Source: Viola odorata
Taxonomy: Eukaryota > Streptophyta > Magnoliopsida > Malpighiales > Violaceae
Assembly (NCBI GenBank): GCA_963691705.1
Contig: OY829543.1
Span: 28,233,523 to 28,297,522 of the forward strand
DNA: 64,000 nucleotides
Direction of reading: 5' to 3'
Shown piece after piece: positions 35,531-47,764 of this stretch. A program made the translations under genes and the position numbers. Below the pieces are notes generated by a model, which did not search any database, was not told the DNA's origin, and saw only the letters and a program-made list of their open reading frames with translations. Each line of letters opens with the position of its first letter. The stretch's first letter is position 1.

Positions 35531-36470
35531 GTGAAGGGTGGTTTAGGGTTATTTCATGTAATAATTCCCAAGCCTACTCTTCGCCCATGGGAGAAAAATC
35601 CTTGTCTTTTGAAGTCTACAGACTTATTTTCACATCATCGCTTTGAATTAACTTTTAGTTATTTTCCAACCCTTTTCCATAGTGCTGATGCATATCTCTC
35701 CTATGTAGGTACTTTGTGTGACATTCGCAAAGGAATGGAGCCCGCAGATTCGAGGACAAATCCATTTGAAGAGGGAGGAGATGATACGAACATGAGGGCT
35801 CTCACTCGTATCCACGTGAAGACCTCATGGATAGGTCGCGCAAGCCATGAGGAATGCCGCGCCAAGTCCTCGCAAAGCATGAAGACATGCGTGCACCAGG
35901 CGCGCCAACCCTAGCATCCCATGAAGTCCCCGCGCCTAAGCCATCCGAGGCCTTGTGGTAGCTCTCCAAGCCAATCTCTTCAAGCCCGTGGTCAAGGCCT
36001 TAAGTGAAGGGTGGTTTATTTCATGTAATAATTCCCAAGCCTACTCTTCGCCCATGGGAGAAAAATCCTTGTCTTTTGAAGTCTACAGACTTATTTTCAC
36101 ATCATCGCTTTGAATTACCTTTTAGTTATTTTCCAACCCTTTTCCATAGTGCTGATGCATATCTCTCCTATGTAGGTACTTTGTGTGACATTCGCAAAGG
36201 AATGGAGCCCGCAGATTCGAGGACGAATCCATTTGAAGAGGGAGGAGATGATACGAACATGAGGGCTCTCACTCGTATCCACATGAAGACCTCATGGATA
36301 GGCCGCGCAAGCCATGAGGAATGCCGCGCCAAGTCCTCGCAAACCATGAAGACATGCGTGCACCAGGCGCGCCAACCCTAGAATCCCATGAAGTCCCCGC
36401 GCCTAAGCCATCCGAGGCCTTGCGGTAGCTCTCCAAGCCAATCTCTTCAAGCCCGCGGTCAAGGCCTTAA
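35531..36470 (+). repeat. A''/E'-like monomer and B' (940 bp)
   Basis: Monomers start at 35,531 (A-like body with the normal GTG head) and 36,004 (B', 467 bp). The first has private ATAGGTCGCG (35,836), TTGTGGTAG (35,956) and GCCCGTGG (35,989). The first two recur at 39,614 and 39,734, an offset of 3,778, so this pair is duplicated at 39,309. Confidence 0.88.
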
Positions 36471-38835
36471 GTGAAGGGTGGTTTAGGGTTATTTCATGTA
36501 ATAATTCCCAAGCCTACTCTTCGCCCATGGGAGAAAATTCCTTGTGTTTTGAAGTCTACAGACTTATTTTCCCATCATCGCTTTGAATTACCTTTTAGTT
36601 ATTTTCCAACCCTTTTCCATAGTGCTGATGCATATCTCTCCTATGTAGGTACTTTGTGTGACATTCGCAAAGGAATGGAGCCCGCAGATTCGAGGACGAA
36701 TCCATTTGAAGAGGGAGGAGATGATACGAACATGAGGGCTCTCACTCGTATCCACATGAAGTTCTCATGGATAGGCCGCGCAAGCCATGAGGAATGCCGC
36801 GCCAAGTGCTCGCAAACCATGAAGACATGCGTGCACCAGGCGCGCCAACCCTAGAATCCCATGAAGTCCCCGCGCCTAAGCCATCCGAGGCCTTGCGGTA
36901 GCTCTCCAAGCCAATCTCTTCAAGCCCGCGGTCAAGGCCTTAAGTGAAGGGTGGTTTAGGGTTATTTCATGTAATAATTCCCAAGCCTACTCTTCGCCCA
37001 TGGGAGAAAAATCCTTGTCTTTTGAAGTCTACAGACTTATTTTCACATCATCGCTTTGAATTACCTTTTAGTTATTTTCCAACCCTTTTCCATAGTGCTG
37101 ATGCATATCTCTCCTATGTAGGTACTTTGTGTGACATTCGCAAAGGAATGGAGCCCGCAGATTCGAGGACGAATCCATTTGAAGAGGGAGGAGATGATAC
37201 GAACATGAGGGCTCTCACTCGTATCCACATGAAGACCTCATGGATAGGCCGCGCAAGCCATGAGGAATGCCGCGCCAAGTCCTCGCAAACCATGAAGACA
37301 TGCGTGCACCAGGCGCGCCAACCCTAGAATCCCATGAAGTCCCCGCGCCTAAGCCATCCGAGGCCTTGCGGTAGCTCTCCAAGCCAATCTCTTCAAGCCC
37401 GCGGTCAAGGCCTTAAGTGAAGGGTGGTTTAGGGTTATTTCATGTAATAATTCCCAAGCCTACTCTTCGCCCATGGGAGAAAATTCCTTGTGTTTTGAAG
37501 TCTACAGACTTATTTTCCCATCATCGCTTTGAATTACCTTTTAGTTATTTTCCAACCCTTTTCCATAGTGCTGATGCATATCTCTCCTATGTAGGTACTT
37601 TGTGTGACATTCGCAAAGGAATGGAGCCCGCAGATTCGAGGACGAATCCATTTGAAGAGGGAGGAGATGATACGAACATGAGGGCTCTCACTCGTATCCA
37701 CATGAAGTTCTCATGGATAGGCCGCGCAAGCCATGAGGAATGCCGCGCCAAGTGCTCGCAAACCATGAAGACATGCGTGCACCAGGCGCGCCAACCCTAG
37801 AATCCCATGAAGTCCCCGCGCCTAAGCCATCCGAGGCCTTGCGGTAGCTCTCCAAGCCAATCTCTTCAAGCCCGCGGTCAAGGCCTTAAGTGAAGGGTGG
37901 TTTAGGGTTATTTCATGTAATAATTCCCAAGCCTACTCTTCGCCCATGGGAGAAAAATCCTTGTCTTTTGAAGTCTACAGACTTATTTTCACATCATCGC
38001 TTTGAATTACCTTTTAGTTATTTTCCAACCCTTTTCCATAGTGCTGATGCATATCTCTCCTATGTAGGTACTTTGTGTGACATTCGCAAAGGAATGGAGC
38101 CCGCAGATTCGAGGACGAATCCATTTGAAGAGGGAGGAGATGATACGAACATGAGGGCTCTCACTCGTATCCACATGAAGACCTCATGGATAGGCCGCGC
38201 AAGCCATGAGGAATGCCGCGCCAAGTCCTCGCAAACCATGAAGACATGCGTGCACCAGGCGCGCCAACCCTAGAATCCCATGAAGTCCCCGCGCCTAAGC
38301 CATCCGAGGCCTTGCGGTAGCTCTCCAAGCCAATCTCTTCAAGCCCGCGGTCAAGGCCTTAAGTGAAGGGTGGTTTAGGGTTATTTCATGTAATAATTCC
38401 CAAGCCTACTCTTCGCCCATGGGAGAAAATTCCTTGTGTTTTGAAGTCTACAGACTTATTTTCCCATCATCGCTTTGAATTACCTTTTAGTTATTTTCCA
38501 ACCCTTTTCCATAGTGCTGATGCATATCTCTCCTATGTAGGTACTTTGTGTGACATTCGCAAAGGAATGGAGCCCGCAGATTCGAGGACGAATCCATTTG
38601 AAGAGGGAGGAGATGATACGAACATGAGGGCTCTCACTCGTATCCACATGAAGTTCTCATGGATAGGCCGCGCAAGCCATGAGGAATGCCGCGCCAAGTC
38701 CTCGCAAACCATGAAGACATGCGTGCACCAGGCGCGCCAACCCTAGAATCCCATGAAGTCCCCGCGCCTAAGCCATCCGAGGCCTTGCGGTAGCTCTCCA
38801 AGCCAATCTCTTCAAGCCCGCGGTCAAGGCCTTAA
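36471..38835 (+). repeat. Dimeric HOR, H-B''-H-B''-H (946-bp period)
   Basis: H monomers start at 36,471, 37,417 and 38,363. B'' monomers (full-length B with CACATGAAGACC) start at 36,944 and 37,890. H has a C/D-type head (AAATTCCTTGTG, TTCCCATC) and a B-type body with private CATGAAGTTCTC, switching between about 36,573 and 36,586. The first two H copies share AAGTGCTCGC. The third has the common AAGTCCTCGC. Confidence 0.92.
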
Positions 38836-40248
38836 GTGAAGGGTGGTTTAGGGTTATTTCATGTAATAATTCCCAAGCCTACTCTTCGCCCATGGGAGAA
38901 AATTCCTTGTGTTTTGAAGTCTACAGACTTATTTTCCCATCATCGCTTTGAGTTACCTTTTAGTTATTTTCCAACTTTTTTCCATAGTGCTGATGCATAT
39001 CTCTTCTATGTAGGTACTTTGTGTCACATTCGCAAAGGAATGGAGCGCGCAGATTCGAGAACGAATCTATTTGAAGAGGGAGTAGATGATACGAACATGA
39101 GGGCTCTCACTCGTATCCACGTGAACACCTCACGGATAGGCAGCGCCAGCCGTGAGGAATGCCGCGCCAAGTCCTCGCAAACCATGAAGTCATGCGCGCA
39201 CCAGGCGCGCCAACCATAGCATCCCATGAAGTCCCCACGCCTAAGCCATCCGAGGCCTTGCGCTAGCTCTCCAAGCCAATCTCTTCAAGCCCGCGGTCAA
39301 GGCCTTAAGTGAAGGGTGGTTTAGGGTTATTTCATGTAATAATTCCCAAGCCTACTCTTCGCCCATGGGAGAAAAATCCTTGTCTTTTGAAGTCTACAGA
39401 CTTATTTTCACATCATCGCTTTGAATTACCTTTTAGTTATTTTCCAACCCTTTTCCATAGTGCTGATGCATATCTCTCCTATTTAGGTACTTTGTGTGAC
39501 ATTCGCAAAGGAATGGAGCCCGCAGATTCGAGGACAAATCCATTTGAAGAGGGAGGAGATGATACGAACATGAGGGCTCTCACTCGTATCCACGTGAAGA
39601 CCTCATGGATAGGTCGCGCAAGCCATGAGGAATGCCGCGCCAAGTCCTCGCAAAGCATGAAGACATGCGTGCACCAGGCGCGCCAACCCTAGCATCCCAT
39701 GAAGTCCCCGCGCCTAAGCCATCCGAGGCCTTGTGGTAGCTCTCCAAGCCAATCTCTTCAAGCCCGCGGTCAAGGCCTTAAGTGAAGGGTGGTTTATTTC
39801 ATGTAATAATTCCCAAGCCTACTCTTCGCCCATGGGAGAAAAATCCTTGTCTTTTGAAGTCTACAGACTTATTTTCACATCATCGCTTTGAATTACCTTT
39901 TAGTTATTTTCCAACCCTTTTCCATAGTGCTGATGCATATCTCTACTATGTAGGTACTTTGTGTGACATTCGCAAAGGAATGGAGCCCGCAGATTCGAGG
40001 ACGAATCCATTTGAAGAGGGAGGAGATGATACGAACATGAGGGCTCTCACTCGTATCCACATGAAGACCTCATGGATAGGCCGCGCAAGCCATGAGGAAT
40101 GCCGCGCCAAGTCCTCGCAAACCATGAAGACATGCGTGCACCAGGCGCGCCAACCCTAGAATCCCATGAAGTCCCCGCGCCTAAGCCATCCGAGGCCTTG
40201 CGGTAGCTCTCCAAGCCAATCTCTTCAAGCCCGCGGTCAAGGCCTTAA
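38836..40248 (+). repeat. Block C'-A''-B' (1,413 bp)
   Basis: Monomers start at 38,836 (C', with GTGTCACATT), 39,309 (A''-like, with CTATTTAGG and the marks shared with 35,531) and 39,782 (B', with CTCTACTATG). Together with the H that follows at 40,249 it repeats the A''-B'-H order of 35,531-36,943. Confidence 0.87.
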
Positions 40249-43200
40249 GTGAAGGGTGGTTTAGGGTTATTTCATGTAATAATTCCCAAGCCTACTCTTC
40301 GCCCATGGGAGAAAATTCCTTGTGTTTTGAAGTCTACAGACTTATTTTCCCATCATCGCTTTGAATTACCTTTTAGTTATTTTCCAACCCTTTTCCATAG
40401 TGCTGATGCATATCTCTCCTATGTAGGTACTTTGTGTGACATTCGCAAAGGAATGGAGCCCGCAGATTCGAGGACGAATCCATTTGAAGAGGGAGGAGAT
40501 GATACGAACATGAGGGCTCTCACTCGTATCCACATGAAGTTCTCATGGATAGGCCGCGCAAGGCATGAGGAATGCCGCGCCAAGTCCTCGCAAACCATGA
40601 AGACATGCGTGCACCAGGCGCGCCAACCCTAGAATCCCATGAAGTCCCCGCGCCTAAGCCATCCGAGGCCTTGCGGTAGCTCTCCAAGCCAATCTCTTCA
40701 AGCCCGCGGTCAAGGCCTTAAGTGAAGGGTGGTTTAGGGTTATTTCATGTAATAATTCCCAAGCCTACTCTTCGCCCATTGGAGAAAATTCCTTGTGTTT
40801 TGAAGTCTACAGACTTATTTTCCCATCATCGCTTTGAGTTACCTTTTAGTTATTTTCCAACTTTTTTCCATAGTGCTGATGCATATCTCTTCTATGTAGG
40901 TACTTTGTGTGACATTCGCAAAGGAATGGAGCGCGCAGATTCGAGAACGAATCTATTTGAAGAGGGAGTAGATGATACGAACATGAGGGCTCTCACTCGT
41001 ATCCACGTGAACACCTCACGGATAGGCCGCGCCAGCCGTGAGGAATGCCGCGCCAAGTCCTCGCACACCATGAAGTCATGCGCGCACCAGGCGCGCCAAC
41101 CCTAGCATCCCATGAAGTCCCCACGCCTAAGCCATCCGAGGCCTTGCGCTAGCTCTCCAAGCCAATCTCTTCAAGCCCTCGGTCAAAGCCTTAAGTGAAG
41201 GGTGGTTTAGGGTTATTTCATGTAATAATTCCCAAGCCTACTCTTCGCCCATGGGAGAAAATTCCTTGTGTTTTGAAGTCTACAGACTTATTTTCCCATC
41301 ATCGCTTTGAGTTACCTTTTAGTTATTTTCCAACTCTTTTCCATAGTGCTGATGCATATCTCTTCTATGTAGGTACTTTGTGTGACATTCGCAAAGGAAT
41401 GGAGCGCGCAGATTCGAGAACGAATCTATTTGAAGAGGGAGTAGATGATACGAACATGAGGGCTCTCACTCGTATCCACGTGAAGACCTCACGGATAGGC
41501 CGCGCCAGCCGTGAGGAATGCCGCGCCAAGTCCTCGCAAACCATGAAGTCATGCGCGCACCAGGCGCACCAACCCTAGCTGCCCCACGCCTAAGCCATCC
41601 GAGGCCTTGCGGTAGCTCTCCAAGCCAATCTCTTCAGGCCCGCGGTCAAGGCCTTAAGTAAAGGGTAGTTTAGGTTTATTTCATGTAATAATTCCCAAGC
41701 CTACTCTTCGCCCATGGGAGAAAAATCCTTGTCTTTTGAAGTCTACAGACTTATTTTCACATCATCGCTTTGAATTACCTTTTAGTTATTTTCCAACCCT
41801 TTTCCATAGTGCTGATGCATATCTCTCCTATGTAGGTACTTTGTGTGACATTCGCAAAGGAATGGAGCCCGCAGATTCGAGGACAAATCCATTTGAAGAG
41901 GGAGGAGATGATACGAACATGAGGGCTCTCACTCGTATCCACGTGAAGACCTCATGGATAGGCCGCGCAAGCCATGAGGAATGCCGCGCCAAGTCCTCGC
42001 AAAGCATGAAGACATGCGTGCACCAGGCGCGCCAACCCTAGCATCCCATGAAGTCCCCGCGCCTAAGCCATCCGAGGCTTTGCGGTAGCTCTCCAAGCCA
42101 ATCTCTTCAAGCCCGCGGTCAAGGCCTTAAGTGAAGGGTGGTTTATTTCATGTAATAATTCCCAAGCCTACTCTTCGCCCATGGGAGAAAAATCCTTGTC
42201 TTTTGAAGTCTACAGACTTATTTTCACATCATCGCTTTGAATTACCTTTTAGTTATTTTCCAACCCTTTTCCATAGTGCTGATGCATATCTCTCCTATGT
42301 AGGTACTTTGTGTGACATTCGCAAAGGAATGGAGCCCGCAGATTCGAGGACGAATCCATTTGAAGAGGGAGGAGATGATACGAACATGAGGGCTCTCACT
42401 CGTATCCACATGAAGACCTCATGGATAGGCCGCGCAAGCCATGAGGAATGCCGCGCCAAGTCCTCGCAAACCATGAAGACATGCGTGCACCAGGCGCGCC
42501 AACCCTAGAATCCCATGAAGTCCCCGCGCCTAAGCCTTCCGAGGCCTTGCGGTAGCTCTCCAAGCCAATCTCTTCAAGCCCGCGGTCAAGGCCTTAAGTG
42601 AAGGGTGGTTTAGGGTTATTTCATGTAATAATTCCCAAGCCTACTCTTCACCCATGGGAGAAAAATCCTTGTCTTTTGAAGTCTACAGACTTATTTTCAC
42701 ATCATCGCTTTGAATTACCTTTTAGTTATTTTCCAACCCTTTTCCATAGTGCTGATGCATATCTCTCCTATGTAGGTACTTTGTGTGACATTCGCAAAGG
42801 AATGGAGCCCGCAGATTCGAGGACGAATCCATTTGAAGAGGGAGGAGATGATACGAACATGAGGGCTCTCACCCGTATCCACATGAAGATCTCATGGATA
42901 GGCCGCGCAAGCCATGAGGAATGCCGCGCCAAGTCCTCGCAAACCATGAAGACATGCGTGCACCAGGCGCGCCAACCCTAGAATCCCATGAAGTCCCCGC
43001 GCCTAAGCCATCCGAGGCCTTGCGGTAGCTCTCCAAGCCAATCTCTTCAAGCCCGCGGTCAAGGCCTTAAGTGAAGGGTGGTTTAGGGTTATTTCATGTA
43101 ATAATTCCCAAGCCTACTCTTCGCCCATGGGAGAAAATTCCTTGTGTTTTGAAGTCTACAGACTTATTTTCCCATCATCGCTTTGAGTTACCTTTTAGTT

Positions 43201-44006
43201 ATTTTCCAACTTTTTTCTATAGTGCTGATGCATATCTCTTCTATGTAGGTACTTTGTGTGACATTCGCAAAGGAATGGAGCGCGCAGATTCGAGAACGAA
43301 TCTATTTGAAGAGGGAGTAGATGATACGAACATGAGGGCTCTCACTCGTATCCACGTGAACACCTCACGGATAGGCCGCGCCAGCCGTGAGGAATGCCGC
43401 GCCAAGTCCTCGCACACCATGAAGTCATGCGCGCACCAGGCGCGCCAACCCTAGCATCCCATGAAGTCCCCACGCCTAAGCCATCCGAGGCCTTGCGCTA
43501 GCTCTCCAAGCCAATCTCTTCAAGCCCGCGGTCAAAGCCTTAAGTGAAGGGTGGTTTAGGGTTATTTCATGTAATAATTCCCAAGCCTACTCTTCGCCCA
43601 TGGGAGAAAATTCCTTGTGTTTCGAAGTCTACAGACTTATTTTCCCATCATCGCTTTGAGTTACCTTTTAGTTATTTTCCAACTCTTTTCCATAGTGCTG
43701 ATGCATATCTCTTCTATGTAGGTACTTTGTGTGACATTCGCAAAGGAATGGAGCGCGCAGATTCGAGAACGAATCTATTTGAAGAGGGAGTAGATGATAC
43801 GAACATGAGGGCTCTCACTCGTATCCACGTGAAGACCTCACGGATAGGCCGCGCCAGCCGTGAGGAATGCCGCGCCAAGTCCTCGCAAACCATGAAGTCA
43901 TGCGCGCACCAGGCGCACCAACCCTAGCTGCCCCACGCCTAAGCCATCCGAGGCCTTGCGGTAGCTCTCCAAGCCAATCTCTTCAGGCCCGCGGTCAAGG
44001 CCTTAA
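40249..44006 (+). repeat. 3,758-bp duplication, copy 1: H-C-D''-E'-B'-B-C-D
   Basis: Monomers start at 40,249, 40,722, 41,195, 41,658, 42,131, 42,598, 43,071 and 43,544. Private bases shared with copy 2 at offset 3,758 are 40,563 (AAGGCATGAGG), 40,780 (CCCATTGG, which destroys the CCATGG site), 41,179 (AGCCCTCGG), 42,079 (GAGGCTTTGC), 42,537 (AGCCTTCCG), 42,650 (CTTCACCC), 43,218 (TTTCTATAG) and 43,623 (TTTCGAAG). Eight independent markers make the duplication certain. Confidence 0.95.
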
Positions 44007-44479
44007 GTAAAGGGTAGTTTAGGTTTATTTCATGTAATAATTCCCAAGCCTACTCTTCGCCCATGGGAGAAAATTCCTTGTGTTTTGAAGTCTACAGACT
44101 TATTTTCCCATCATCGCTTTGAGTTACCTTTTAGTTATTTTCCAACTCTTTTCCATAGTGCTGATGCATATCTCTTCTATGTAGGTACTTTGTGTGACAT
44201 TCGCAAAGGAATGGAGCGCGCAGATTCGAGAACGAATCTATTTGAAGAGGGAGTAGATGATACGAACATGAGGGCTCTCACTCGTATCCACGTGAAGACC
44301 TCACGGATAGGCCGCGCAAGGCATGAGGAATGCCGCGCCAAGTCCTCGCAAACCATGAAGACATGCGTGCACCAGGCGCGCCAACCCTAGAATCCCATGA
44401 AGTCCCCGCGCCTAAGCCATCCGAGGCCTTGCGGTAGCTCTCCAAGCCAATCTCTTCAAGCCCGCGGTCAAGGACTTAA
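44007..44479 (+). repeat. Triple hybrid monomer, E head / D body / H tail
   Basis: It begins with the E head (GTAAAGGGTAG, TTTAGGTTT). By about 44,075 it is D-like (AAATTCCTTGTG, CAACTCTTTT, GAGCGCGC, CACGTGAAGACC). From about 44,302-44,318 it follows H, including AAGGCATGAGG, the private mark of the H at 40,249. The E head is what normally follows the D at 43,544. The H tail is what precedes the C at 40,722. The monomer therefore bridges the two 3,758-bp copies. Confidence 0.88.
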
Positions 44480-47400
44480 GTGAAGGGTGGTTTAGGGTTA
44501 TTTCATGTAATAATTCCCAAGCCTACTCTTCGCCCATTGGAGAAAATTCCTTGTGTTTTGAAGTCTACAGACTTATTTTCCCATCATCGCTTTGAGTTAC
44601 CTTTTAGTTATTTTCCAACTTTTTTCCATAGTGCTGATGCATATCTCTTCTATGTAGGTACTTTGTGTGACATTCGCAAAGGAATGGAGCGCGCAGATTC
44701 GAGAACGAATCTATTTGAAGAGGGAGTAGATGATACGAACATGAGGGCTCTCACTCGTATCCACGTGAACACCTCACGGATAGGCCGCGCCAGCCGTGAG
44801 GAATGCCGCGCCAAGTCCTCGCACACCATGAAGTCATGCGCGCACCAGGCGCGCCAACCCTAGCATCCCATGAAGTCCCCACGCCTAAGCCATCCGAGGC
44901 CTTGCGCTAGCTCTCCAAGCCAATCTCTTCAAGCCCTCGGTCAAAGCCTTAAGTGAAGGGTGGTTTAGGGTTATTTCATGTAATAATTCCCAAGCCTACT
45001 CTTCGCCCATGGGAGAAAATTCCTTGTGTTTTGAAGTCTACAGACTTATTTTCCCATCATCGCTTTGAGTTACCTTTTAGTTATTTTCCAACTCTTTTCC
45101 ATAGTGCTGATGCATATCTCTTCTATGTAGGTACTTTGTGTGACATTCGCAAAGGAATGGAGCGCGCAGATTCGAGAACGAATCTATTTGAAGAGGGAGT
45201 AGATGATACGAACATGAGGGCTCTCACTCGTATCCACGTGAAGACCTCACGGATAGGCCGCGCCAGCCGTGAGGAATGCCGCGCCAAGTCCTCGCAAACC
45301 ATGAAGTCATGCGCGCACCAGGCGCACCAACCCTAGCTGCCCCACGCCTAAGCCATCCGAGGCCTTGCGGTAGCTCTCCAAGCCAATCTCTTCAGGCCCG
45401 CGGTCAAGGCCTTAAGTAAAGGGTAGTTTAGGTTTATTTCATGTAATAATTCCCAAGCCTACTCTTCGCCCATGGGAGAAAAATCCTTGTCTTTTGAAGT
45501 CTACAGACTTATTTTCACATCATCGCTTTGAATTACCTTTTAGTTATTTTCCAACCCTTTTCCATAGTGCTGATGCATATCTCTCCTATGTAGGTACTTT
45601 GTGTGACATTCGCAAAGGAATGGAGCCCGCAGATTCGAGGACAAATCCATTTGAAGAGGGAGGAGATGATACGAACATGAGGGCTCTCACTCGTATCCAC
45701 GTGAAGACCTCATGGATAGGCCGCGCAAGCCATGAGGAATGCCGCGCCAAGTCCTCGCAAAGCATGAAGACATGCGTGCACCAGGCGCGCCAACCCTAGC
45801 ATCCCATGAAGTCCCCGCGCCTAAGCCATCCGAGGCTTTGCGGTAGCTCTCCAAGCCAATCTCTTCAAGCCCGCGGTCAAGGCCTTAAGTGAAGGGTGGT
45901 TTATTTCATGTAATAATTCCCAAGCCTACTCTTCGCCCATGGGAGAAAAATCCTTGTCTTTTGAAGTCTACAGACTTATTTTCACATCATCGCTTTGAAT
46001 TACCTTTTAGTTATTTTCCAACCCTTTTCCATAGTGCTGATGCATATCTCTCCTATGTAGGTACTTTGTGTGACATTCGCAAAGGAATGGAGCCCGCAGA
46101 TTCGAGGACGAATCCATTTGAAGAGGGAGGAGATGATACGAACATGAGGGCTCTCACTCGTATCCACATGAAGACCTCATGGATAGGCCGCGCAAGCCAT
46201 GAGGAATGCCGCGCCAAGTCCTCGCAAACCATGAAGACATGCGTGCACCAGGCGCGCCAACCCTAGAATCCCATGAAGTCCCCGCGCCTAAGCCTTCCGA
46301 GGCCTTGCGGTAGCTCTCCAAGCCAATCTCTTCAAGCCCGCGGTCAAGGCCTTAAGTGAAGGGTGGTTTAGGGTTATTTCATGTAATAATTCCCAAGCCT
46401 ACTCTTCACCCATGGGAGAAAAATCCTTGTCTTTTGAAGTCTACAGACTTATTTTCACATCATCGCTTTGAATTACCTTTTAGTTATTTTCCAACCCTTT
46501 TCCATAGTGCTGATGCATATCTCTCCTATGTAGGTACTTTGTGTGACATTCGCAAAGGAATGGAGCCCGCAGATTCGAGGACGAATCCATTTGAAGAGGG
46601 AGGAGATGATACGAACATGAGGGCTCTCACTCGTATCCACATGAAGATCTCATGGATAGGCCGCGCAAGCCATGAGGAATGCCGCGCCAAGTCCTCGCAA
46701 ACCATGAAGACATGCGTGCACCAGGCGCGCCAACCCTAGAATCCCATGAAGTCCCCGCGCCTAAGCCATCCGAGGCCTTGCGGTAGCTCTCCAAGCCAAT
46801 CTCTTCAAGCCCGCGGTCAAGGCCTTAAGTGAAGGGTGGTTTAGGGTTATTTCATGTAATAATTCCCAAGCCTACTCTTCGCCCATGGGAGAAAATTCCT
46901 TGTGTTTTGAAGTCTACAGACTTATTTTCCCATCATCGCTTTGAGTTACCTTTTAGTTATTTTCCAACTTTTTTCTATAGTGCTGATGCATATCTCTTCT
47001 ATGTAGGTACTTTGTGTGACATTCGCAAAGGAATGGAGCGCGCAGATTCGAGAACGAATCTATTTGAAGAGGGAGTAGATGATACGAACATGAGGGCTCT
47101 CACTCGTATCCACGTGAACACCTCACGGATAGGCCGCGCCAGCCGTGAGGAATGCCGCGCCAAGTCCTCGCACACCATGAAGTCATGCGCGCACCAGGCG
47201 CGCCAACCCTAGCATCCCATGAAGTCCCCACGCCTAAGCCATCCGAGGCCTTGCGCTAGCTCTCCAAGCCAATCTCTTCAAGCCCGCGGTCAAAGCCTTA
47301 AGTGAAGGGTGGTTTAGGGTTATTTCATGTAATAATTCCCAAGCCTACTCTTCGCCCATGGGAGAAAATTCCTTGTGTTTCGAAGTCTACAGACTTATTT

Positions 47401-47764
47401 TCCCATCATCGCTTTGAGTTACCTTTTAGTTATTTTCCAACTCTTTTCCATAGTGCTGATGCATATCTCTTCTATGTAGGTACTTTGTGTGACATTCGCA
47501 AAGGAATGGAGCGCGCAGATTCGAGAACGAATCTATTTGAAGAGGGAGTAGATGATACGAACATGAGGGCTCTCACTCGTATCCACGTGAAGACCTCACG
47601 GATAGGCCGCGCCAGCCGTGAGGAATGCCGCGCCAAGTCCTCGCAAACCATGAAGTCATGCGCGCACCAGGCGCACCAACCCTAGCTGCCCCACGCCTAA
47701 GCCATCCGAGGCCTTGCGGTAGCTCTCCAAGCCAATCTCTTCAGGCCCGCGGTCAAGGCCTTAA
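44007..47764 (+). repeat. 3,758-bp duplication, copy 2
   Basis: Monomers start at 44,007 (E/D/H hybrid), 44,480 (C), 44,953 (D''), 45,416 (E'), 45,889 (B'), 46,356 (B), 46,829 (C) and 47,302 (D). Partner markers are at 44,321, 44,538, 44,937, 45,837, 46,295, 46,408, 46,976 and 47,381. A change private to this copy is AAGGACTTAAG at 44,474. Only the first monomer differs in kind from copy 1, because it holds the duplication junction. Confidence 0.95.
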
